This document shows, in pieces, positions 1-6,880 of a stretch of DNA of 11,272 nt. Origin of the DNA: Sulfitobacter sp. (GTDB lineage: Bacteria > Pseudomonadota > Alphaproteobacteria > Rhodobacterales > Rhodobacteraceae); assembly GCA_024636405.1 (NCBI GenBank), contig JAGXHC010000215.1:1-11272 (forward strand). Reading direction: 5' to 3'. The notes under the pieces were generated by a model that was not told the DNA's origin, made no database searches, and saw nothing but the letters and a program-made list of their open reading frames with translations. Position 1 is the stretch's first letter; each line of letters begins with the position of its first letter. The translations under genes and the position numbers were made by a program.

Positions 1-537
1 ATGGATCTGCTGTCCTTGAACGAGGGCCACATCCGGCCGGCCATATTCGTGGCGGTGGTGCTGCTGATCGTGACATCGGCCATTCCCTTCGTGCCCGGTG
101 CCGAAGTCGGTTTTGCGTTGCTGTTCATCTTCGGTGCGCAGGTGGCGCCGCTGGTCTATCTGGCGATGGTCACGGCGCTGCTGCTGGCGTTTTTGCTTGG
201 CCGCCTGGTGCCGCTGACGGCTGCGGCGCGGTTTCTGGGGTTTCTGGGCTTGCAGCACGCGCGTGCCCTTGTCCTTGATATGGCCGCACGCGACCGCGCT
301 GATATCCTGCCGTTATTGGCGTCCAATGCACCTGCGCGGCTGATCCCCTTGCTGCTGCGACACCGCTACCTTGCCATCCTGCTGCTGTTGAACCTGCCGG
401 GAAATTCGCTGCTGGGGGGCGGTGGCGGGCTGGCATTTGTCGCGGGGTTCAGCAGGGTCTTCTCATTCCCGGCCTATCTTCTGACGGTCCTTCTCGCGGT
501 CGCACCGATTCCGCTTTATTTCGTATTGATGGCATAG
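1..537 (+). CDS. VTT/DedA-like small integral membrane protein
   Basis: This 178-residue protein is very hydrophobic, with about four membrane segments (near residues 14-34, 37-62, 117-140 and 152-176). The pattern resembles the VTT (SNARE-associated/DedA) fold: a re-entrant PG motif (IPFVPGAEVGF, about 29-39) with a glycine-spaced helix, then a second re-entrant motif (LNLPGNSLLGGGGG) followed by an aromatic and proline-rich last helix. DedA/VTT proteins act in the inner membrane in lipid scrambling or flipping, including undecaprenyl-phosphate recycling, and in proton-dependent homeostasis. The exact role here is unknown. It is shorter than typical DedA proteins of about 200-220 residues. 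The ATG sits on the first base of the window, so neither the ribosome binding site nor a longer upstream start can be judged. Family assignment is from motif resemblance only; it could be an unrelated conserved membrane protein. Confidence 0.7.
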   Translation: MDLLSLNEGHIRPAIFVAVVLLIVTSAIPFVPGAEVGFALLFIFGAQVAPLVYLAMVTALLLAFLLGRLVPLTAAARFLGFLGLQHARALVLDMAARDRADILPLLASNAPARLIPLLLRHRYLAILLLLNLPGNSLLGGGGGLAFVAGFSRVFSFPAYLLTVLLAVAPIPLYFVLMA

Positions 538-563
538 TTGCGCCGTCGCACGCGCCTGAACGC

Positions 564-592
564 TTGTCCAAAGCGGGCTGAGACTCTATAGC
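564..592 (+). promoter_or_regulatory. Possible sigma70-type promoter upstream of the desaturase
   Basis: A TTGTCC box (564-569) lies 17 nt upstream of TATAGC (587-592); each matches four of six consensus bases. Transcription would start near 599 and give a leader of about 150 nt before the TTG start at 750. The match is weak and such pairs occur by chance, so this is only a candidate. Confidence 0.25.
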
Positions 593-616
593 GAGGTGGA
601 GTAGTCATTTCCGCCG

Positions 617-714
617 CTTTGGGATTCCAAAGTAATGGCAGTGGTTCCTTGGACGATTGCACTGAACCCGGCGGCGCGCATATGCGCGCACAGACCGGCG
701 CGGCGCATGCCGCC
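617..714 (+). repeat. Inverted repeats in the desaturase 5' leader
   Basis: The gap between the membrane protein and the desaturase holds several inverted repeats. These are CTTTGG/CCAAAG with a 4-nt loop (617-632), a perfect 16-bp palindrome GCGCGCATATGCGCGC (674-689), and GGCGGC (670-675) paired with GCCGCC (709-714) around it. The last two would compete for pairing in RNA. No T-tract follows, so they do not look like a standard terminator. They may be leader structure, a protein-binding site or chance in GC-rich DNA. Confidence 0.35.
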
Positions 715-735
715 CAAGGTTCTGAGAAAAGAAAA

Positions 736-741
736 AGGAAG
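736..741 (+). promoter_or_regulatory. Ribosome binding site that sets the TTG start of the desaturase
   Basis: AGGAAG lies 8 nt before the TTG at 750. An in-frame TGA at 723-725 excludes any start further upstream, and the next alternative in frame is a GTG at residue 17 without a clear Shine-Dalgarno sequence. The site therefore supports TTG initiation. Confidence 0.65.
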
Positions 742-749
742 CCAACAGG

Positions 750-1745
750 TTGGAAGCACAACAATGGACGCGCGCCCTCTCGAAATATCGGGAGCCCGTG
801 ACGCTGCGTAGCATTTATGAGCTGATCGTCACGCTCACTCCTTTTGCGATTCTCTGGGGGCTGTCCTGGTGGGCCCTGTCGATCAGCAATTGGCTGGCGC
901 TGGGACTGGCGGCGGTCAATGCGCTGTTTCTGGTCCGTATTTTTCTGATCCAGCACGATTGCGGGCATGGGTCGTTTTTCAAAAACCGACAGGCCAGCGA
1001 CTGGATCGGGCGCGCGCTTGGCGTGCTGACACTGACCCCCTATGACGTCTGGCGGCGCACCCACGCCATCCACCACGCGTCCACCGGAAACCTTGACCGG
1101 CGCGGTATTGGCGACATTCCGACCCTTACCGTCACCGAATACCGCGAAAAATCATGGGGCGGCAAAGTGCTTTATCGGCTGTGTCGCAACCCGATCGTGT
1201 TGTTTGTCCTTGCGCCATTCTACACCTTCTTTTTGCAGAATCGTCTGCCCATCGGCCTGATGCGCGCCGGCTTTCGCTATTGGCTAAGCGCGATGACCAC
1301 GAATCTTGGTATTGCCGCGATCATCGGCGTGATGGTCTGGTTCGGGGGGCTTGAGGCCTTGTTTCTGGTCTTTTTGCCGACCATGTTCCTTGCCGCCGTC
1401 ATCGGGGTGTGGCTGTTTTACGTCCAGCACCAGTTTGAGGAATCAAGCTGGGACACCGAAGACAGCTGGAAGGTTCAGGACGCCGCCCTGCATGGCAGTT
1501 CGTACTATGTGCTGCCCCAGCCGCTGCGCTGGTTCTCGGCCAATATCGGCGCACACCACATCCACCATCTGGCCAGCCGTATCCCCTATTACCGCCTGCC
1601 CGAAGTGTTGCGCGACCATGAAACCCTGACCCAATGCAACCGTATCACCCTTTGGGAAAGCTTCAAATGCGCGCGCCTGCACCTATGGGACGAAGACAGC
1701 CGCAAGCTGGTTTCCTTTGCCAAGGCCCGCTTGATACCCGCCTGA
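750..1745 (+). CDS. Membrane fatty acid desaturase
   Basis: This 331-residue membrane-bound di-iron desaturase would insert a double bond into membrane acyl chains using O2 and electrons from a ferredoxin-like donor. The three family histidine boxes are visible: H69-D-C-G-H73, H105-A-I-H108-H109 and H269-H-I-H272-H273. Another conserved-looking histidine lies in YVQHQFEE, between the second pair of membrane spans and box three. Hydrophobic segments (about 23-62 and 180-226) flank the boxes as in the family. The start is TTG, chosen for the good ribosome binding site and an upstream in-frame stop. The gene stands alone: a 212-bp leader lies before it and a strong terminator follows about 20 bp after its stop, so it is probably transcribed by itself. 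Box spacing fits acyl-lipid/omega-type desaturases. A carotenoid ketolase or hydroxylase from the same superfamily is less likely, because no carotenoid genes are near. Regiospecificity cannot be read from the sequence. Confidence 0.9.
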   Translation: MEAQQWTRALSKYREPVTLRSIYELIVTLTPFAILWGLSWWALSISNWLALGLAAVNALFLVRIFLIQHDCGHGSFFKNRQASDWIGRALGVLTLTPYDVWRRTHAIHHASTGNLDRRGIGDIPTLTVTEYREKSWGGKVLYRLCRNPIVLFVLAPFYTFFLQNRLPIGLMRAGFRYWLSAMTTNLGIAAIIGVMVWFGGLEALFLVFLPTMFLAAVIGVWLFYVQHQFEESSWDTEDSWKVQDAALHGSSYYVLPQPLRWFSANIGAHHIHHLASRIPYYRLPEVLRDHETLTQCNRITLWESFKCARLHLWDEDSRKLVSFAKARLIPA

Positions 1746-1766
1746 CCCGCGATACTGGCCTGAACC

Positions 1767-1796
1767 AAGGCGCGCCGACACCCCGGCGCCCCTTTT
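1767..1796 (+). terminator. Rho-independent terminator after the desaturase
   Basis: The stem is AAGG-C-GCGCCG (1767-1777) and CGGCGC-C-CCTT (1784-1794) around a 6-nt loop (1778-1783). It has ten base pairs with one C-C mismatch, and the T-run continues to 1796. It separates the desaturase from the sulfatase cluster. Confidence 0.75.
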
Positions 1797-1851
1797 CATT
1801 TGCAGCACAGGGCGACATGATCGGCGCGTCAATCGCCACGGGAATGTCGCC

Positions 1852-1962
1852 ATGACCCTTACGCCACGCCACCGCAGGATCGCCCGCGCATCGGACATCC
1901 GGGCCGCCATTTCCCGCGCTGCCATCGCTTGTGCCGCCACTCCCTGGGCCGCCGATGTCTGA
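1852..1962 (+). CDS. Possible 36-codon upstream ORF overlapping the sulfatase start
   Basis: ATG at 1852 opens a 36-codon frame ending in TGA at 1960-1962, eight bases past the start of the sulfatase ATG at 1955. A GGGA lies 8 nt upstream (1840-1843). The peptide is basic and alanine-rich (begins MTLTPRHRRIARAS, ends PWAADV) and matches no family I know. Its appeal is that the sulfatase lacks a good Shine-Dalgarno sequence, and a ribosome finishing this frame could re-initiate there. Frames this short are common by chance in GC-rich DNA, so it may not be translated. Confidence 0.15.
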   Translation: MTLTPRHRRIARASDIRAAISRAAIACAATPWAADV

Positions 1963-3613
1963 ACCGCTCAACATTCTTTTCATCATGTATGACCAACTGC
2001 GCTTTGATTACCTCAGCTGCGCAGGGCATCCGCATCTGGATACCCCGAATTTTGACCGGGTCGCGGCGCGCGGTCTGCGGTTCACCAATGCCTATGTGCA
2101 ATCGCCCATTTGCGGGGCCAGCCGCATGTCCACCTATACCGGGCGCTATGTGCATTCCCACGGCGCGGCCTGGAACGGCTTTCCCCTGCGGGTGGGCGAA
2201 ATGACGATGGGCGACCACCTGCGCGCTGCGGGCATGGATTGCTGGCTGATCGGCAAGACACATATGAAGGCGGATACCGAAGGCATGGCGCGGCTGGGGC
2301 TGTCACCTGACAGCGAAATCGGCGCCCGGCAGGCCGATTGCGGCTTTGACATCTGGCAGCGTGACGATGGTCTGTGGGGTCAGGGACCGGACGGGTTCTA
2401 CGACGAGAAACGCTCGCCCTATAACGCCTACCTTGCCGCCAAAGGCTACGACGGCGAAAACCCCTGGCACGACTACGCCAATGCGGCGGATGACGACGGC
2501 GCGATTGCGTCTGGATGGATCTTTGCCAATGCCGACAAACCCGCAAACATCCGCGAAGAAGACAGCGAAACACCCTGGCTGACATCAGAAACCCTGCGCT
2601 TTCTGGACACCGCCAAGGGGCCGTGGTGCGCGCATGTCAGCTATATCAAACCGCACTGGCCCTATATCGTGCCCGCCCCCTACCATGCCATGTTCGGCCC
2701 GAACCATGTCCCCGCCGCCACCCGTCACGATGCGGAACGCGTCGATCCGCATCCGCTGCTGGCGGCCTATATGAACGGCAAACTCGCCCGCGCATTTCAA
2801 AGCGAGGCCGTCCGCACCAAGGTTATTCCCGCCTACATGGGCCTGATCAAGCAATGCGATGACCAGTTGGGCCGCATCCTTGATCATCTCGACCGGACCG
2901 GCGCGATGGACCAGACGATGATCGTGCTGACCTCGGACCACGGTGACTACCTCGGGGATCACTGGCTGGGCGAAAAGGACATGTTTCATGACCCGGCGGT
3001 CAAGGTGCCGATGATCATCTACGACCCGCGCACCGCTGCGGATACGACACGCGGCACCACCTGCGACGCGCTTGTCGAAAGCATTGATTTGCCCGCCACC
3101 TTCGTCGCCGCAGCGGGTGGCAAGATCGCGCATCACATCCTTGAGGGCCGCGACCTCACGCCCTGGCTGCACGGACAGACGCCGGACTGGCGCGATGTGG
3201 CGATTTCGGAATATGACTACTCTGGCACAGCCCACGCCGTCACGCTTGGGCTGGCACCCCGCGATTGTCGGCTGTTCATGGTCTTTGACGGCCGGTTCAA
3301 GCTGATCCACGCCGAAGGCGGGTTGCCTGCGATGCTCTTTGATCTGGCGAATGATCCACAGGAGTTCCACGATCTGATCAAATCTGATCCCGATCACGCC
3401 GCGCTTGGCCCGCTTTACGCCCATCTCGCGACATGGGCGCGGCGCATGTCGCAGCGTGTCACCAGATCCGACGCCCAGATCGTCGCCGCGCGCGGCACGT
3501 CCCTGCGCCGGGGCATCGTGCCGTTTCTTGCCGACGGCAGCGAAGTACCCGATGATCTGCTACAGCATTACCGTGGTCCGACGCGGCAAAAACATGGACC
3601 TTTCGACGATTGA
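1955..3613 (+). CDS. Formylglycine-dependent sulfatase (arylsulfatase / phosphonate monoester hydrolase-like)
   Basis: This 552-residue alkaline phosphatase-superfamily hydrolase is predicted to cleave sulfate esters. The nucleophile motif is C53-G-A-S-R57, a CxAxR variant of the CxPxR signal that formylglycine-generating enzyme oxidises. Metal ligands appear to be D13/Q14 (IMYDQLR), D328 and H329 (TSDHGDYLGDH). Other active-site candidates are K101 and H103 (GKTH), H234 (KPHWPY) and K341 (GEKDMF). The overall layout, DQ motif and extended C-terminus resemble Rhizobium/Burkholderia phosphonate monoester hydrolases, but the K-x-H pair is the arylsulfatase form. There is no signal peptide, so it is likely cytoplasmic. 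The start is taken as ATG 1955 because it places the first strand correctly; an in-frame GTG at 1931 would add eight proline-rich residues with no ribosome binding site. The dehalogenase gene follows after 60 bp on the same strand. Substrate is unknown; an aryl sulfate is my inference from the neighbour. No formylglycine-generating enzyme gene is in the window. Confidence 0.88.
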   Translation: MSEPLNILFIMYDQLRFDYLSCAGHPHLDTPNFDRVAARGLRFTNAYVQSPICGASRMSTYTGRYVHSHGAAWNGFPLRVGEMTMGDHLRAAGMDCWLIGKTHMKADTEGMARLGLSPDSEIGARQADCGFDIWQRDDGLWGQGPDGFYDEKRSPYNAYLAAKGYDGENPWHDYANAADDDGAIASGWIFANADKPANIREEDSETPWLTSETLRFLDTAKGPWCAHVSYIKPHWPYIVPAPYHAMFGPNHVPAATRHDAERVDPHPLLAAYMNGKLARAFQSEAVRTKVIPAYMGLIKQCDDQLGRILDHLDRTGAMDQTMIVLTSDHGDYLGDHWLGEKDMFHDPAVKVPMIIYDPRTAADTTRGTTCDALVESIDLPATFVAAAGGKIAHHILEGRDLTPWLHGQTPDWRDVAISEYDYSGTAHAVTLGLAPRDCRLFMVFDGRFKLIHAEGGLPAMLFDLANDPQEFHDLIKSDPDHAALGPLYAHLATWARRMSQRVTRSDAQIVAARGTSLRRGIVPFLADGSEVPDDLLQHYRGPTRQKHGPFDD

Positions 3614-3673
3614 CAAAAGGGTGCTCCGGGGCCGTCTCTGGCCTTTCTGCAAGACCTGTGAGAAGGAAACGCG

Positions 3674-6600
3674 ATGAAGCTCTTTTCCTCCCGTAAACGG
3701 CCCGTACACTTGGGCGGCTTCCCGTCAGAGCGGCTGCGCCGGGCGCCTGACGCCACAGCCGCGTTGCCCGTCATGCCCTTCGACGCGGTCGGCTTTGACC
3801 ACAGCGACCAGCCCCGGAGCATCGTCAACGCGATGCGCCCTTTTCAGGCGATGATGGATGTATTGCGCGACGGCGCGATCAACGCAGCCGGCGCCGAAAT
3901 CCCGGCAGATCCCCAGACCCGCGCCGATCACCTCAAGTCGTTCGGCTACTACAATGACGCCTCCATGATGGGCATCTGCGCCCTGCCCGACGCCGCCCGT
4001 CTCACCACCCCGCGCCGCAATCCAGACACCGAAACGCTGGCCCGCGATCTGCGCGACAAACAGACCAAATCACTGGCCGCCGGGGTTGATGTGATCATGG
4101 CCAATCTGCGCGACGCCGCCAATGCGCCAGAGACGCCGATGGACGGTCATACCCACGCCATCGTGGTTGTGACCGCCTTCCCCCGCGATCCGCGCCCCGG
4201 TGAGGCGGGCAGCGATTGGATTATGGGCGCACAGTCTGCGCGCGCCTGCCTGCGCGGCACCGAAAACGCCACTGTGCTGGCTGAATACATCCGCCAGCTT
4301 GGCTTTTCCGCCCGCGCCCATTGCCCCACCACCTCGGACGTGCATCTGGGCCAGCTTGCCGTTGCTGCGGGCCTTGCCACATGGGAAAACGGCGCGCTGC
4401 ACGCGCCGTGGCTGGGCGTCCGCTTTGGTCTGGCTGCCATCACCACCGATATGGACCTTGCCGCCGATCTGCCGCTGTTGCCGCTGGACGATCAGCCGTG
4501 GTCGGTGCTGCATGGCCCGGTCTGGCAGCTTGGCACCCACGGCGGCACCAGCGCGCGCAGCCTTGATCCCTACGCCCACCGCGACTTTGCCAATGGCCCG
4601 CACCCGTTCGAGACGCTCAAGCGTGTGGACAACCCGACCACCTATATTGACGCCGCCGCCGTGCCGCGGGTGCCAAAGCGCACCGACATGTTCGCGCGCG
4701 GTCAGTTCGGAGACATGGGACCGAAGGTGCAGAACGCCATGAAGGGCGGGCACCATGTGGTGAAATCCGCGCCTTCCGCCGCGCAACGCCGCCTGCTGGG
4801 CGCGCTGATCCTGTTGCAGGACGGTCCTGTCGCCGCCTACGCGACCGAAACCGACCCCGCACGCAACGCCGCCAATCTCAAGGCGGCCAGCTATTTTCTG
4901 GGTGCGGATGCCACCGGGCTGTCGGCCTGCCCGGATTGGACATGGTACAGCCATGACGCCACCGGCACCCCGATCACACCCCCCCACGATCAGGCCCTCA
5001 GCATGATCATCGATCAGGGCTTTGACACGATGGAAGGCTCGTCCGGCGATGACTGGATAGCCGTCTCACAGTCGATGCGCGCCTATCTGCGCTTTGCCAT
5101 GCTTGGCGGTGTCATCGCCCAACACCTGCGCAACCTTGGCCACACAGCCAAGGCGCATACGGTGATGGACGGCGATGTGCTGCAACCGCCGCTGCTGCTG
5201 CTGGCCGGTCTGGGTGAGGTCAGCCGCATTGGCGAGGTCATCCTTAACCCGTTCCTTGGCCCGCGCCTGAAATCGGGCGTCGTGACCACCACGATGCCGA
5301 TGACCCATGACCGGCCCATCGACTTTGGCCTGCAAAAGTTCTGCGAAGCCTGCAACAAGTGTGCGCGTGAATGTCCCTCCGGTGCGATCACGGCCGGGCC
5401 GAAGAAGATGTTCAATGGCTACGAGATCTGGAAATCCGACAGCCAGAAATGCGCCACCTACCGCATCACCAATCAGGGCGGCGCCATGTGCGGCCGCTGC
5501 ATGAAAACCTGCCCCTGGAACCTTGAAGGGCTCTTTGCCGAGGCACCGTTTCGCTGGGCCGCCAGCCATATTCCCGCCGCCGCCCCGCTGTTGGCTAAGC
5601 TTGATGACAAGGTCGGCAAGGGCCGCCTGAACCCGGTCAAGAAATGGTGGTGGGACATCGAGCGTAAACCGAACGGGCATTTCGATGTGCCCGCCGCCCC
5701 GGTCAACGCGCGTGATCTGCAGACCGACCTTGATCTTAAATTCACCGACCAGACGCTTGCCGTGTACCCCGCGCCACTGGCGCCGCATCCCTGGCCCTAC
5801 CCCGACCCGATGAACCGCGAGGCGGGCATCAAGGCCCATGCCGCGCTGATCAGCGCCGACGAACACCGCGCCCGCTCTGCGCGCGGCGAACGCGATCACC
5901 TGCACCTTTATACGCTGTGCAGCGACACACCGGTGCTTGATCTGCGCATCGCCCATGCCGAACAGCTGAGCGATGGCGTCACCTTGTATGATTTCGCCCA
6001 TGTCGAAGGTCACGATCTGCCGGCATGGACCGCAGGCGCGCATCTGGATCTGGTGGTGGCCCCGGAATACCTGCGCCCCTATTCGCTGCTGGGTGATCCT
6101 GCGGACCGCACTCGCTACCGCATTGCCGTCCTGCGCGAGGACGCGGGGCGGGGCGGATCGGCCCTGTTGCACCGCATCTTTACGCCGGGGCGGCGCATCT
6201 TTGTGTCCAAACCCGTCAACCACTTTGAACTGGTCGAAGACGCGGCCCACAGCCTGTTGATGGGCGGCGGCATCGGCATCACCCCGATGATCGCCTTTGG
6301 CCACCGTCTGCACGCGCTTGGCCGCCCCTTTGACCTGCATTACTCTGCCCCGACCCGCGCCGCCGCCGGCTTTGCCGCGCATCTGGCGAAGGTGCCGTGG
6401 CGCGCCCATGTCCATCTGCACATCTCGGACGAAGACACGCGCGCCGACCTTTCCGCGATCATGGCACAGGCACCGGGCGGCGTTCATGCCTATACCTGCG
6501 GCCCGGACCCCTACATGCAGGCCGTGATGTCCGCCGCCGAAACGGCAGGCATCCCCGAGGACAACCGCCATCTGGAATACTTCACCACGCCCGAGGTGCC

Positions 6601-6880
6601 CGACTATATCAATCACGCCTTTACGCTGCGCCTTGCGTCTTCAGGCCGCGAGATCGCGGTGCCTGCCGACACTACCGCCGCCGACGCGCTGATTGCCGCT
6701 GGCATCCCCGTGGATCTCAAGTGCAGCGACGGCATTTGCGGGGTGTGCAAATGCGGCGTCACATCCGGCAAGGTGGACCACCGTGACTTTGTCCTGTCAG
6801 CCAAACAACGCGAGACCGCAATGATCCTGTGCCAATCGCGCGCCGAAGATGCTGACGCCGTGCTGGAGATTGACTTGTGA
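3674..6880 (+). CDS. rdhA: Self-sufficient cobalamin-dependent reductive dehalogenase with fused reductase (BhbA-like)
   Basis: This 1068-residue fusion should remove halogen reductively from an organohalide (aryl bromides or chlorides in known relatives), using cob(II/I)alamin, two [4Fe-4S] clusters and NAD(P)H. The dehalogenase part spans about residues 1-640. It has two related halves (187-262 and 466-543), then C557-xx-C560-xx-C563-xxx-C567-P and a second set C593, C606, C609, C613-P. The reductase part starts near 755: FMN motif R801-P-Y-S804, NAD motif G864-GGIGITP-M872, Y940-TCGPD, then a plant-type ferredoxin, C1017-x4-C1022-x2-C1025-x27-C1053. That order matches phthalate dioxygenase reductase. 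The fusion matches Comamonas bromoxynil dehalogenase BhbA; Nitratireductor NpRdhA is the structural model for this class. There is no Tat motif or hydrophobic N-terminus and no rdhB gene, so the enzyme is cytoplasmic and catabolic, not respiratory. The ATG has AAGGA 6 nt upstream (3663-3667). The stop overlaps the next gene (GTGA). Halide substrate cannot be read from sequence. Confidence 0.93.
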   Translation: MKLFSSRKRPVHLGGFPSERLRRAPDATAALPVMPFDAVGFDHSDQPRSIVNAMRPFQAMMDVLRDGAINAAGAEIPADPQTRADHLKSFGYYNDASMMGICALPDAARLTTPRRNPDTETLARDLRDKQTKSLAAGVDVIMANLRDAANAPETPMDGHTHAIVVVTAFPRDPRPGEAGSDWIMGAQSARACLRGTENATVLAEYIRQLGFSARAHCPTTSDVHLGQLAVAAGLATWENGALHAPWLGVRFGLAAITTDMDLAADLPLLPLDDQPWSVLHGPVWQLGTHGGTSARSLDPYAHRDFANGPHPFETLKRVDNPTTYIDAAAVPRVPKRTDMFARGQFGDMGPKVQNAMKGGHHVVKSAPSAAQRRLLGALILLQDGPVAAYATETDPARNAANLKAASYFLGADATGLSACPDWTWYSHDATGTPITPPHDQALSMIIDQGFDTMEGSSGDDWIAVSQSMRAYLRFAMLGGVIAQHLRNLGHTAKAHTVMDGDVLQPPLLLLAGLGEVSRIGEVILNPFLGPRLKSGVVTTTMPMTHDRPIDFGLQKFCEACNKCARECPSGAITAGPKKMFNGYEIWKSDSQKCATYRITNQGGAMCGRCMKTCPWNLEGLFAEAPFRWAASHIPAAAPLLAKLDDKVGKGRLNPVKKWWWDIERKPNGHFDVPAAPVNARDLQTDLDLKFTDQTLAVYPAPLAPHPWPYPDPMNREAGIKAHAALISADEHRARSARGERDHLHLYTLCSDTPVLDLRIAHAEQLSDGVTLYDFAHVEGHDLPAWTAGAHLDLVVAPEYLRPYSLLGDPADRTRYRIAVLREDAGRGGSALLHRIFTPGRRIFVSKPVNHFELVEDAAHSLLMGGGIGITPMIAFGHRLHALGRPFDLHYSAPTRAAAGFAAHLAKVPWRAHVHLHISDEDTRADLSAIMAQAPGGVHAYTCGPDPYMQAVMSAAETAGIPEDNRHLEYFTTPEVPDYINHAFTLRLASSGREIAVPADTTAADALIAAGIPVDLKCSDGICGVCKCGVTSGKVDHRDFVLSAKQRETAMILCQSRAEDADAVLEIDL

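Noticed and set aside
619..801. 60-codon plus-strand frame in the desaturase leader
   Set aside because: It has a TTG start without a ribosome binding site, overlaps the desaturase start region, and has no recognisable protein features.
516..1076. 186-codon minus-strand frame covering the leader and the desaturase 5' half
   Set aside because: It lies mostly opposite the desaturase histidine boxes, shows no recognisable domain, and is rich in Arg, Pro and Gln as expected of a shadow frame in GC-rich DNA.
3616..3646. Possible hairpin between sulfatase and dehalogenase (AAAGG ... CCTTT)
   Set aside because: Only five outer base pairs form around a 21-nt interior with poor pairing, and there is no T-run beyond three bases. 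It is not convincing as an intercistronic terminator.
3674..3745. Twin-arginine or Sec signal at the dehalogenase N-terminus
   Set aside because: The N-terminus has scattered Arg and Lys residues but no RRxFLK motif and no hydrophobic stretch, so export is not supported.
5066..6616. 516-codon minus-strand open frame opposite the dehalogenase
   Set aside because: Long but composed of low-complexity Gly/Arg/His/Gln sequence with no motif. The plus strand clearly encodes the dehalogenase Fe-S and flavin domains, so this is an antisense by-product of high GC at third codon positions.
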